Source: CAMLOF01 sp966692625 (GTDB lineage Bacteria > Pseudomonadota > Gammaproteobacteria > Burkholderiales > Burkholderiaceae_C). From it: a stretch of 37,987 bases of DNA. The stretch is taken from positions 1 through 37,987 of the forward strand of contig CBKZAG010000009.1 in NCBI GenBank assembly GCA_966692625.1, given 5' to 3'. The notes under the pieces were generated by a model that searched no databases, was not told the DNA's origin, and worked only from the letters and a program-made list of their open reading frames with translations. The position numbers and the translations under genes were made by a program. Positions 16,435 to 26,232 of the stretch are shown in pieces. Each line of letters starts with the position of its first letter. The first letter of the stretch is position 1.

Positions 16435-19400
16435 TCAGCCGCCCTGCACCTGCGCCCAGGCGCGCTCCAGCCGCTTGACGCTGACGGGCTGCGGGGTGCG
16501 CAGTTCCTGCGCGAACAGGCTCACTCGCAGTTCCTCCAGCAGCCAGCGAAACTCCTCCATGCGGCTGTCCAGGGTGCCCTTGCGTTCTGCCACCAGGCGC
16601 CAGAACTTTTGCTCCAGCGGGCGCAGTTCGCTCAGGCGGGCAGCGTCGCGAGCGCTGTCGGCGCGCCATTTGTCCAGTCGCAGCACGATGGCCTTGAGGT
16701 AGCGCGGCAGGTGCTGCAGCTGCGTCCAGGGCGTGTCGGCGATGAAGCGTTTCGGGCACAGCCGCTGCAGTTGCTGCTGGATATCGGCCACGGCATCGGT
16801 AGCATTCTTGCTGTCTTTCACCTTGCGTGTGGCCGCCGCGAATTCCTGCAGGATATTGAGTGACAGGCGCGCCACCTCGTTGGCGATGAGGGTGAGGCGC
16901 CCTCGCCCTTCGTCCAGCCGCTGGCGGAAGGCGGATTCGGTGGTAGGCAGGGGCTCCAGCAGAAAGGCACGCTCCAGCGCCACGTCGATGATCTGGGTAC
17001 GCAACTCCTCCAGCGTGCCCAGCGGCATGTAGGCCACGGCCATTTTCTGCAGTTCGGGGATGTTCTTTTCCAGGTACTTTAGGGCGTCGCGCACCTGTAG
17101 GGCGAACAGGCGGCGCAGGCCGACGCGGTGCTTGGCCGCCGCAACGGCGGGGTCGTCAAACACCTCTATGGCGACAGCGTCACCCTGGTCCACAAGGGCC
17201 GGAAATCCGATAAGCGTCTGGCCGCGCTGGCGGATTTCGAGCAGCTCGGGCATCTCGCCGAAGGTCCAGGCGGTGTAGCGTTGCGCACCGTCCAGCGGGG
17301 CGTTGGCGCCTGTGGCCTCACCGGCTTTGGCCGGTGCTTGCGCCGCAGGCCCTTGGCTGCCGTTCCGCGCAGCATTGGCCCTGGAGGATGCGCCGCCGCC
17401 ATCCTTGCCCTGGCTGGGCGAGCCACCTGACGTTGCTGTCTGTTGCGGCACTTGCGCAGGCGCGCTCCCTGCCGCCTGCCCGGCTGCACCACCCTGCAAA
17501 CGCAAGCCCGCCAAGGCCTGGAACGCCCCCCGCGCCTTCACGCCCCACTCTGCCTTGAGCGCGGGCAGGTTGCGGTTCTGGCCCAACTGCCTGCCGTGCT
17601 CGTCCACCACGCGCAGGTTCATGAAGTGGTGGGGCTGCAGCATGTCGAGCTTGAAGTCGGCGCGCTTCACGTCCAGCCCAGTGATCTGGCGCACCTCGGC
17701 CAGCAGCGCGTCGGTCAATGCGCCCTGTGCCCAGCGTTCAGGCGTGCTGAGCAGCGTGGCCAGTTTTTCTGCACTCTCTGGCAGGGGCACCAGGCGCGCG
17801 CGCGGCTTTTGCGGCAGGCTCTTGAGCAGGGCCTGTATCTTGTCCTTCAGCATGCCGGGCACCAGCCATTCGCAGCGGTCCTCCTGCACCTGGTTGAGCA
17901 CGAACAGCGGCACGGTGACGGTGAGGCCGTCCTTGGGGTCACCCGGTTCGTGCAAGTAAGTGGCGGCGCAGTCCACGCCACCTAGCTTGATGACCTTGGG
18001 GAAAGCCTGCGTGGTGATACCCGCCGCCTCGTGGCGCATCAGCTCTTCGCGCGTCAGGCGCAGCAACTGGGGCTGCTCGTGCACGGTTTGGCGGTACCAG
18101 CGTTCCAGCTCGCGGCCGCTGCAAATGTCGGCGGGCAACTGGCTGTCGTAGAAGGCGTAGATGAGCTCGTCGTCCACCAGCACGTCTTGCCTGCGGGACT
18201 TGTGCTCCAGCTCCTGCACCTGTGCGATGAGCTTGCGGTTAGCGCCCAGGAACGGCAGGCGGCTCACGCTTTCGGCGGGCCAGGTGTCGTCGTGCAGCGC
18301 GCCTACCAGGGCTTCGCGGATGAAGATTTCACGCGCGCCACCGGGGTCCACGCGGCCGTAGTTGACGCGGCGCTGATTGTAGATGACCAGGCCATAAAGC
18401 GTGGCGCGCTCCAGCGCCACCACCTCGGCAGCCTTCTTTTCCCAGTGGGGGTCGAGCATCTGCTTCTTCAACAAGTGCGAGCCCACCTGCTCCAGCCACT
18501 GCGGCTCGATGGCGGCAATGCCCCGTCCGAACAGGCGGGCGGTTTCTACGAGCTCGGCACAGACGATCCAGCGCCCGGGCTTCTTGCTGAGGTGTGCCCC
18601 AGGGTGGCGGTGAAATTTGATACCACGCGCGCCCACGTAGACGTCTTCGGTCTCGTGCTTGCAACCAATGTTGCCCAGCAGGCCGGACAGCATGGACAGG
18701 TGCAGTTGCTCGTAACTGGCAGGCAGCGTGTTGAGCTTCCAGCCATGCTCCGCGACCACGGTGTGGAGCTGGCTGTGGATGTCGCGCCACTCGCGCACGC
18801 GGCGCACGCTGACGTAATTCTGGCGCAGCAAGGCCTCGTACTGGCGGTTGCTGAGCTTGTGCTCCGCGTGCTTTTCAGCATTCGGCGCAGGCGCTGCCTG
18901 GGCTGCTGTAGCTAGCCGGGGCTTGCCGCCGCGCGAGTTCTCCAGCCACTGCCAGAGCTTGAGGTAGCTGGTGAATTCGCTCTTCTCGTCATCGAACTTG
19001 GCATGCGCCTGGTCGGCCTGCGCCTGCGCCTCCATGGGGCGTTCGCGCACGTCCTGCACGCTCAGCGCGCTGGCAATCACCAGCACCTCGTCCAGCGCCT
19101 GGCGCTCACGGGCCTCCAGAATCATGCGGCCCACACGCGGGTCCAGCGGCAGCTTGGCCAACTCCCCCCCCAACTTTGTGAGTTCGTTGGCCTCGTCCAC
19201 CGCGCCCAGCTCCTGCAGCAGCTGGTAGCCGTCGGTGATGGCGCGGCGCGAAGGCGCTTCCAAAAAGGGGAATTCCTCCACGGCCCCCAGGTGCAGCGAC
19301 TTCATCCGCAAAATCACCGCCGCCAACGACGAGCGCAGGATTTCGGGGTCGGTGAAGCGCGGGCGGGCGTTGAAATCGGCCTCGTCATACAGGCGTATGC

Positions 19401-20481
19401 AGATGCCGTCGGCGACGCGACCGCAACGGCCCGCACGCTGGTTGGCCGCCGCCTGGCTGATGGGCTCCACCAGCAACTGCTCAACCTTGCTGCGCAGGCT
19501 GTAGCGTTTGACGCGCGCCGTGCCCGCGTCGATGACGTAGCGGATGCCCGGCACGGTGAGCGAGGTTTCCGCCACGTTGGTCGCCAGCACGATGCGCCGC
19601 TCGCGACCGGGGTGGAAGATGCGGTCCTGCTCGGCCTGACTGAGCCTCGCGAACAGAGGCAGCACTTCGGTATTGCGCAGCACCGGTTGGTGGCTCAAGT
19701 GCTTGCGCAGGTGGTCGGCCGCCTCGCGAATTTCGCGCTCGCCCGGCAGAAAGACGAGGATGTCGCCCCCTTGGGCACCACCGCGCCAGAGTTCATCAAC
19801 ACCATCGGTGATGGCGTCGTTCAGGTCGAAGTCCCGGCTTTCCTCGAAGGGGCGGTAGCGAACCTCCACGGGGTAGGTGCGGCCCGACACCATCATCACC
19901 GGCGCCGGGCCTTTTCGTGACGCGAAGTGCTGCGCGAAGCGGTCGGCGTCGATCGTGGCAGAAGTGACGATGACCTTCAAATCCGGCCTGCGCGGCAGGA
20001 TCTGCCTGATGTAGCCCAGCAGGAAGTCGATGTTGAGGCTGCGTTCGTGCGCCTCGTCGATGATGAGCGTGTCGTAGGCGCGCAGCAGCGGGTCGGTCTG
20101 CGTTTCGGCCAGCAGGATGCCGTCGGTCATCAGCTTGACCGAGGCGCTTTTGCTCAGTCGGTCGTGAAAACGCACCTTGTAACCCACCACCTCGCCCAAC
20201 GGGGTGTTGAGTTCTTCGGCAATGCGGCTGGCCACTGAACTGGCGGCAATGCGCCGTGGCTGGGTGTGGCCGATGAGCTGCCCGCGTTCCCCCGGCTTGG
20301 CGTTGGCCCGCCCCCGCCCCATGGCCAGCGCGATCTTGGGCAACTGGGTGGTCTTGCCAGAGCCCGTTTCGCCGCAGACGATGATGACCTGGTGCTCGCG
20401 CAGGGCAGTCTCGATCTCGTGGCGCTTGCCAGAGACGGGCAGGGATTCGGGGAACTCGATCTTCAAGGCGGGAGCTGTCAA
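16435..20481 (-). CDS. hrpA: ATP-dependent RNA helicase HrpA (DEAH box)
   Basis: About 1348 residues from the TTG at 20481, which gives the family-like start (M)TAPALKIEFPESLPVSGKR; a longer frame reaches 20574 but would nearly collide with argA. Walker A is GETGSGKTT (about 37-45), the DEAH box is at about 142-145, and motif VI is in QRAGRCGR; the helicase core, winged helix and OB-like regions are followed by the DUF3418 C-terminal domain. HrpA unwinds RNA and in E. coli helps rescue stalled or collided ribosomes and process mRNA. An Ala/Gly/Pro/Gln-rich low-complexity stretch of roughly 75 residues (around 1000-1075) interrupts the C-terminal half. The start codon is the least certain part. 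Confidence 0.9.
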   Translation of the reverse strand: MTAPALKIEFPESLPVSGKRHEIETALREHQVIIVCGETGSGKTTQLPKIALAMGRGRANAKPGERGQLIGHTQPRRIAASSVASRIAEELNTPLGEVVGYKVRFHDRLSKSASVKLMTDGILLAETQTDPLLRAYDTLIIDEAHERSLNIDFLLGYIRQILPRRPDLKVIVTSATIDADRFAQHFASRKGPAPVMMVSGRTYPVEVRYRPFEESRDFDLNDAITDGVDELWRGGAQGGDILVFLPGEREIREAADHLRKHLSHQPVLRNTEVLPLFARLSQAEQDRIFHPGRERRIVLATNVAETSLTVPGIRYVIDAGTARVKRYSLRSKVEQLLVEPISQAAANQRAGRCGRVADGICIRLYDEADFNARPRFTDPEILRSSLAAVILRMKSLHLGAVEEFPFLEAPSRRAITDGYQLLQELGAVDEANELTKLGGELAKLPLDPRVGRMILEARERQALDEVLVIASALSVQDVRERPMEAQAQADQAHAKFDDEKSEFTSYLKLWQWLENSRGGKPRLATAAQAAPAPNAEKHAEHKLSNRQYEALLRQNYVSVRRVREWRDIHSQLHTVVAEHGWKLNTLPASYEQLHLSMLSGLLGNIGCKHETEDVYVGARGIKFHRHPGAHLSKKPGRWIVCAELVETARLFGRGIAAIEPQWLEQVGSHLLKKQMLDPHWEKKAAEVVALERATLYGLVIYNQRRVNYGRVDPGGAREIFIREALVGALHDDTWPAESVSRLPFLGANRKLIAQVQELEHKSRRQDVLVDDELIYAFYDSQLPADICSGRELERWYRQTVHEQPQLLRLTREELMRHEAAGITTQAFPKVIKLGGVDCAATYLHEPGDPKDGLTVTVPLFVLNQVQEDRCEWLVPGMLKDKIQALLKSLPQKPRARLVPLPESAEKLATLLSTPERWAQGALTDALLAEVRQITGLDVKRADFKLDMLQPHHFMNLRVVDEHGRQLGQNRNLPALKAEWGVKARGAFQALAGLRLQGGAAGQAAGSAPAQVPQQTATSGGSPSQGKDGGGASSRANAARNGSQGPAAQAPAKAGEATGANAPLDGAQRYTAWTFGEMPELLEIRQRGQTLIGFPALVDQGDAVAIEVFDDPAVAAAKHRVGLRRLFALQVRDALKYLEKNIPELQKMAVAYMPLGTLEELRTQIIDVALERAFLLEPLPTTESAFRQRLDEGRGRLTLIANEVARLSLNILQEFAAATRKVKDSKNATDAVADIQQQLQRLCPKRFIADTPWTQLQHLPRYLKAIVLRLDKWRADSARDAARLSELRPLEQKFWRLVAERKGTLDSRMEEFRWLLEELRVSLFAQELRTPQPVSVKRLERAWAQVQGG

Positions 20482-20582
20482 AACGGGCAATGGCTGGGGC
20501 AGAAACCTGAAAAGGCGAAGCTTGCGATTATCCTTGCGGTCTGGGCCACGCGGTGGCCACCTGCTCTTCCACATCCCCGAAC

Positions 20583-21932
<1,350 letters not shown>

Positions 21933-21936
21933 GCCT

Positions 21937-21976
21937 TCAAGGGCCCTTTTCCGCACCGGGACTAGGGCCTTTTTTG
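21937..21976 (+). terminator. Intrinsic terminator of argA
   Basis: AAGGGCCC shortly after the argA stop pairs, with one bulged G, with GGGCCTT about 18 bases later, followed directly by a run of T (TTTTTT, to about 21975). The loop is long, but position and T-tract fit a Rho-independent terminator. Confidence 0.6.
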
Positions 21977-21984
21977 CAAAGCTT

Positions 21985-22003
21985 AATAGGAACGGTTATC
22001 ATT
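21985..22003. promoter_or_regulatory. Possible degenerate Fur box upstream of bfd
   Basis: AATAGGAACGGTTATCATT: the right half (AACGGTTATCATT) is perfect relative to a palindromic Fur-type site, while the left half has three mismatches. It lies 34 bases before the bfd start, where iron control would be expected for this gene. Weaker than the two Fur boxes further on. Confidence 0.4.
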
Positions 22004-22036
22004 CACCAAATCAAGTTTCCGCCCAAGGACCCGTTC

Positions 22037-22270
22037 ATGATCGTTTGTGTCTGCCGCCGCGTCAGCGACAAAGCCATCGAGCGCCATGCCCGCATGGGGG
22101 CGGACTTCGACACCATCCAATTCGAACTGGGGGTTGCCACGCAATGCGGCAAATGTGAAGGCTGCGCACGCAACCTTTGGGTTGAATGCCAACAAAGACT
22201 TCCCGTGGCGCACGTCAGTTCCGCTGAAGCACAACCCCAGAATACCTGGGCCAACTTGGCCTGCGCCTGA
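22037..22270 (+). CDS. bfd: Bacterioferritin-associated ferredoxin
   Basis: 77 residues, slightly longer than E. coli Bfd (64). It has the [2Fe-2S] ligand pattern CxC near the N-terminus (MIVCVC, Cys4 and Cys6) and CxxC in TQCGKCEGC (Cys37, Cys40), and the body RRVSDKAIERHARMG matches the fold. Bfd docks on bacterioferritin and delivers electrons to its heme so that stored iron is released as Fe2+. The bfr gene is in the same window at 35133 but 13 kb away, separated by two iron operons. The in-frame TTG at 21974 is less likely as a start, because it would put the Fur-like site inside the coding region. Confidence 0.9.
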   Translation: MIVCVCRRVSDKAIERHARMGADFDTIQFELGVATQCGKCEGCARNLWVECQQRLPVAHVSSAEAQPQNTWANLACA

Positions 22271-22301
22271 GCTGCCCAAAGACCACATTTGGCACCCGTG
22301 G

Positions 22302-22346
22302 CTGTGCTGCCTGTGTCTGCGCAGACCCGCAGCACAGATGGTGACA
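22302..22346. other. Two adjacent hairpins in the bfd-imelysin gap
   Basis: CTGTGCTGC (22302-22310) pairs with GCAGCACAG (22329-22337) around a 10-bp palindrome TCTGCGCAGA (22316-22325); directly after it GATGG and CCATC form a second small hairpin. No T-tract. It could end the bfd transcript before the Fur-box promoter. Confidence 0.35.
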
Positions 22347-22405
22347 CCCATCACAAAACTGCCATGAAGCACTGCCAGAATTGGAGTTCGCCACTCAAAT
22401 CATGA

Positions 22406-22424
22406 CTTAGAATCATTCTCATTT
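22406..22424. promoter_or_regulatory. Fur box upstream of the imelysin operon
   Basis: CTTAGAATCATTCTCATTT matches the Fur operator pattern well and shares its 15-bp core GAATCATTCTCATTT (22410-22424) exactly with the site at 35003-35017. A -10-like TAGAAT (22408-22413) lies inside it, so repressor binding would block the promoter. The imelysin ATG is 25 bases downstream. Confidence 0.8.
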
Positions 22425-22448
22425 AAATTCAAGAATGGAGTTCTGAGC

Positions 22449-23645
22449 ATGAACCTGAAGCACGCTTCCGTGGCCCCTGTGCTCTGCGCAATCGTCCTGG
22501 GCACCTCACCTGCCCTGCAAGCCCAGGCACCTGCGGTGCAGGCGGCCACCGCTGCCGCGCCCATCGACCACGCTGCCGTGGCGCGGGGCTACGCCGAACT
22601 GGTACAGGCCACCTACGCCGACACCTTGGCCGCAGCCAAGGACATGCAGTCCGCCATTGCAGCCTTCGTGGCCAACCCATCGCAAGACAAGTTGGAACTG
22701 GCACGCAAGGCATGGCTGGCAGCACGTGAGTACTACGGCCAGACCGAGGCCTTCCGCTTTTACGGCGGCCCCATCGACAACGACAACGGCCCTGAAGGCC
22801 GCCTGAACGCCTGGCCGCTGGACGAAGCTTACGTAGACAGCGTGGAAGGCAAACCCAGGAGCGGTCTCATCAACAACCCCAAGTTCAAGATCACGAAGAC
22901 CAACTTGGCGAAGTTCAATGAACGGGGCGGAGAGGAAAACATCAGCGCTGGTTGGCACGCCATCGAATTCCTGCTGTGGGGCCAGGACCGCAGCGAAACC
23001 GGCCCCGGCAACCGCGCCTACACAGATTTTGTGGACGGCCAAGCGCCCAACGCCGACCGCCGCCGCCAGTACCTGACGGTGGCCACCGAAATGCTGGTGG
23101 ACGATCTGGGCACGCTGGTTCAGGCTTGGGCACCAGGCAAGAAGAATTACCGCGCGAAGTTTGAAAACGGCGGCAAGGAATCGGTGCGCAAGATCATCGT
23201 GGGCCTGGGCTCGCTCTCGCGCGGTGAACTGGCCGGTGAACGCATGGAGGTGGCGCTGAACTCGCAGGACCAGGAAGACGAACATTCCTGCTTCTCCGAC
23301 AACACACACCGCGACATCGTCAACAACGCGAAGGGTATTCGCAATGTCTGGAACGGTGAGTACCACCGTCGTGACGGTTCACACCTGCGAGGCCCAAGCC
23401 TGCGTGAACTGGTAGCGGCCAAGGACAAGGCGCTGGCCGACAAGACCACCGCGCAACTGGACCAATCGGTAAAGGCGGCTGAGGCAATTCCTACCCCGTT
23501 TGACCGCGCCATCATCGGCGACGCCAAGGCACCGGGCCGCCAGCGCGTGCAGGCCACCATCGACAGTCTGGTCGAGCAGTCCAATCTGCTGGTTTCCACC
23601 GCCACCGCCGTGGGCATTTCCAAGCTGACGCTGGTGCAACCCTGA
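22449..23645 (+). CDS. Imelysin-family (M75) iron-regulated periplasmic protein
   Basis: 398 residues with a signal peptide (MNLKHASVAPVLCAIVLGTS, cleavage near LQAQA). The family motif GxHxxE is present as GWHAIE (Gly168 to Glu173), followed by FLLWGQD, and the second conserved region reads HSCFSDNTHRDIVNNAKGI. Members include IrpA, insulin-cleaving IcmP and the related EfeO domain; the fold is a helical bundle proposed to bind iron or another metal, and protease activity is disputed for many members. It is the first gene after a Fur box and heads an operon with a di-heme enzyme, so a role in periplasmic iron acquisition is likely. Confidence 0.9.
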   Translation: MNLKHASVAPVLCAIVLGTSPALQAQAPAVQAATAAAPIDHAAVARGYAELVQATYADTLAAAKDMQSAIAAFVANPSQDKLELARKAWLAAREYYGQTEAFRFYGGPIDNDNGPEGRLNAWPLDEAYVDSVEGKPRSGLINNPKFKITKTNLAKFNERGGEENISAGWHAIEFLLWGQDRSETGPGNRAYTDFVDGQAPNADRRRQYLTVATEMLVDDLGTLVQAWAPGKKNYRAKFENGGKESVRKIIVGLGSLSRGELAGERMEVALNSQDQEDEHSCFSDNTHRDIVNNAKGIRNVWNGEYHRRDGSHLRGPSLRELVAAKDKALADKTTAQLDQSVKAAEAIPTPFDRAIIGDAKAPGRQRVQATIDSLVEQSNLLVSTATAVGISKLTLVQP

Positions 23646-23653
23646 GGGCGGCC

Positions 23654-25147
23654 ATGACCCGTAAGAACATGCTGCGCGGCGGGTTGCTGGCCAGCCTGGC
23701 GCTGGCCGGGCTGGGCTCTGCCTTCTGGCTGCAGGCCGCCGCGCCAACCGACGACTTGGGTGAACTCACTGGCGGCAGCACCACTGTGTACGCCACAGGC
23801 AAGAACGCGTTTTCCTTTCCCTTTGGCAACCTGGGCGACGACGAGCGCACGCGCTTTGCCATCGGCAATTCGTTCTTCAAACGCAACTGGGTGGAGGCAC
23901 CGGCATCTACGACTGCGCGCGACGGGCTGGGGCCGCATTTCATTGCCCGCTCCTGCGCGGGCTGCCACGTACTGGATGGCCGGGGCGCGCCGCCGGACTA
24001 CCGCCGCACGCTGGGCCCGGAGCCCGAGCCCACAGTGGCCCTGTTGATGCGCCTGTCGGTGCCCGGCACGCCCGAAGCCCACGCGGGGGTAGTGCCGGAA
24101 CCCATCTACGGCGACCAGTTCAACAACGCCGCCATCCAGGGCGTGCGGCCCGAAGGGCGGGTGGAGATCCGCACGCGCGCCGTCCGTGGCCGCTTTGCCG
24201 ACGGCACGCGCTACACGTTGCAACAGCCGCTCTACCGCCTGACCGGCCTGGGCTACGGCCCTATGGCCAGCAATGTGCTGATGAGCCCGCGCATCGCGCC
24301 TCAGATCGCGGGCATTGGCCTGCTGGAGGCCATTCCCGAAACAGAAATTGAACGCAACGCGCGCGACCAGGCCCAGCGCCCAGATGCCATCAAGGGCCAG
24401 CCCAACCGCGTGTGGGACGCCTTTGCTCAACGCGAAATGCTGGGCCGATTCGGCTGGAAGGCCAACGTGGCCACCATTGCGCACCAGACGGCAGGCGCCT
24501 TCAACGGCGACATCGGCATCACCAGCAGCACGTTCTGGCGCGAAGGCTGTACCGCCGCGCAGGCCGATTGCCAAGCCGCGCCGCACGGCGGCGGCAAACG
24601 CCTGGGACGCGACGGCCTGATACCGGCAGCCCAAGCCAGCGCAGAGGTGCCCGAGATAGACGACGAAACGCTGAGCCACACCATCTTCTACCAAGCCACG
24701 CTGGCACCCGCCGCGCGCCGCAACATCAGCAACCTGCAAGTGCTTCGCGGCCAAGCCTTGTTCCACAGGGCCGACTGCGCCGCCTGCCACCGCCCAAGCT
24801 ACGTCACCGGCGAAGCGCCCTTCCCCCGCCTGAGCAGCCCGCGCGTGCAGAACCAGACGATCTGGCCCTACACCGACCTGCTGTTGCACGACCTGGGCGA
24901 GGCACTGGCTGATGGCCGCCCCGACTTCCAGGCCAGCGGCCGGCAGTGGAAAACGCCGCCTCTGTGGGGCGTGGGATTGATACGCGACGTGAACGGCCAC
25001 CAGCGGCTGTTGCACGACGGCCGCGCCAACGGGGTGCTGGAGGCCATTCTGTGGCACGGCGGCGAGGCGGAGGCGAGCAAACAGCAGGTGCTGCGCCTGA
25101 GCCCCAAGGACCGAGAGGCACTCGTCAAGTTCGTGGAGTCGCTATGA
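23654..25147 (+). CDS. Di-heme oxidoreductase (COG3488/DUF1111, thiol oxidoreductase-like)
   Basis: 497 residues with an N-terminal signal or anchor (LLASLALAGLGSAFWLQA). Two c-type heme motifs are visible: CAGCH at 101-105 and CAACH at 375-379. The surrounding sequence (FAIGNSFFKRNWV, GLGPHFIARSCAGCHVLDGRG, the C-terminal LLHDGRANGVLEAILWHGGEAEA) is typical of the DHOR family related to MauG and di-heme cytochrome c peroxidases. It must be exported and receive heme in the periplasm. It sits 8 bases after the first imelysin gene and overlaps the second by ATGA. Its natural substrate is unknown; with imelysins on both sides, iron or a metal-protein redox step is a reasonable guess. Confidence 0.9.
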   Translation: MTRKNMLRGGLLASLALAGLGSAFWLQAAAPTDDLGELTGGSTTVYATGKNAFSFPFGNLGDDERTRFAIGNSFFKRNWVEAPASTTARDGLGPHFIARSCAGCHVLDGRGAPPDYRRTLGPEPEPTVALLMRLSVPGTPEAHAGVVPEPIYGDQFNNAAIQGVRPEGRVEIRTRAVRGRFADGTRYTLQQPLYRLTGLGYGPMASNVLMSPRIAPQIAGIGLLEAIPETEIERNARDQAQRPDAIKGQPNRVWDAFAQREMLGRFGWKANVATIAHQTAGAFNGDIGITSSTFWREGCTAAQADCQAAPHGGGKRLGRDGLIPAAQASAEVPEIDDETLSHTIFYQATLAPAARRNISNLQVLRGQALFHRADCAACHRPSYVTGEAPFPRLSSPRVQNQTIWPYTDLLLHDLGEALADGRPDFQASGRQWKTPPLWGVGLIRDVNGHQRLLHDGRANGVLEAILWHGGEAEASKQQVLRLSPKDREALVKFVESL

Positions 25148-26220
25148 CCATCGCTCTGGCCCGGTGGCCGCTTCGCCAGGTATGCGCCGCCCTGCTGGCG
25201 GGCAGCTTGTTGGCCAGCGCAGCCCATGCGCAAGGCCATACGGACGCCCCAGAGCCCTACCACTCTTCAACAGAGGTGGCCGCCCGGCTCTATGCCGCAT
25301 ACCTGCCGCAACAAGCCCTGCGTTTCGAGCAAGCCAGCAACGCGCTGGAAGCTGCTTTGCGCCTGTACTGCAAGCGTGAAGCGCCACTCGCACAAGCACA
25401 AGCGGCCTGGCAAGACGCACTGTCTGCCTGGGACGGCATGTACACCGTCCCTGTTGGCCCGCTGCTGCAACGGCGAAGCCAGCGCCGCATCGACTTTTGG
25501 CCAGCCCGGCCTGCGTTGATCGAACGGGCCGTGGACCGTGCACCCGCCACACTGGATGACATGGCGCTGGTGGGCACACCCGCCAAAGGGCTGCCTGGGC
25601 TGGAATGGCTGCTATGGAAGCGCGCGCCGCTGCCCGGAACCCCGGCCTGCAGGTACGCCGAACTCGCCGCGGCCGACGTGGCGGCCGAGGCCCATGCCCT
25701 GACCAATGAGCTTGCTGCCCGCAAAGACAAGGACTGGGACGATAGCCCCGAAGAAACCGGCGCCGTGCTGGGCGAATGGCTGAACCAGTGGCTGGGCGGA
25801 CTGGAACGCCTGCGCTGGCAGCACATGGAAAAACCACTGCGCGCGGCCCCCAAGGGCAAGCCCCCGGAATGGCCACGCGCGGCCAGCGGAGCTGACGCTG
25901 ACAGCTGGCGCCGCCAGTGGCAGGTGCTGCGTGCACAGGCATTGCGCTCGGACGGGTCCGTCCCTGGTGCGCCGATCAGCATCGAGGGCCTGCTGCTGGG
26001 CCAAGGTCACATGGACGTTGCCCGCCGCTGGGCAACAGCAGCCAAAGAAGCGGACGACGTCATCGCCAGACTGCCCCGGCGCGCGCCGCTGGACGCTCGC
26101 CAAGGTGCCGCTGTGCTTTCGGCTGGCACCAAGCTCAAGGCGTTGTCGGCCCTGTTTCAGGCAGAAGTGGCACCAGCGCTCAATGTGATGCTGGGGTTTT
26201 CTGATGCCGATGGCGATTGA
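25144..26220 (+). CDS. Second imelysin-family protein, motif variant
   Basis: 358 residues. The ATG at 25144 overlaps the preceding stop (ATGA) and gives a signal peptide (LLAGSLLASAAHAQ). The helical body (ALRFEQASNALEAALRLYC, AWQDALSAWDGMYTVPVGPL, RIDFWPARP) matches the imelysin superfamily. At the position of the GxHxxE motif it has GLPGLE (149-154), so the His is replaced by Pro while the Glu is kept. The C-terminus (DARQGAAVLSAGTKLKALSALFQAEVAPALNVMLGFSDADGD) also fits. It probably acts with the first imelysin and the di-heme protein in the periplasm, perhaps with altered metal binding. Confidence 0.83.
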   Translation: MTIALARWPLRQVCAALLAGSLLASAAHAQGHTDAPEPYHSSTEVAARLYAAYLPQQALRFEQASNALEAALRLYCKREAPLAQAQAAWQDALSAWDGMYTVPVGPLLQRRSQRRIDFWPARPALIERAVDRAPATLDDMALVGTPAKGLPGLEWLLWKRAPLPGTPACRYAELAAADVAAEAHALTNELAARKDKDWDDSPEETGAVLGEWLNQWLGGLERLRWQHMEKPLRAAPKGKPPEWPRAASGADADSWRRQWQVLRAQALRSDGSVPGAPISIEGLLLGQGHMDVARRWATAAKEADDVIARLPRRAPLDARQGAAVLSAGTKLKALSALFQAEVAPALNVMLGFSDADGD

Positions 26221-26232
26221 GTGCCGAGCGCC

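Noticed and set aside
20482..20574. Longer HrpA start at 20574
   Set aside because: The added residues (MWKSRWPPRGPDRKDNRK) are not family-like and would bring the start to within 9 bases of argA; TTG at 20481 fits better, though it is not proven.
23147..25057. 636-codon - strand frame over the imelysin and di-heme genes
   Set aside because: Runs opposite to two genes with clear motifs (GxHxxE, CxxCH); no domain in its own translation.
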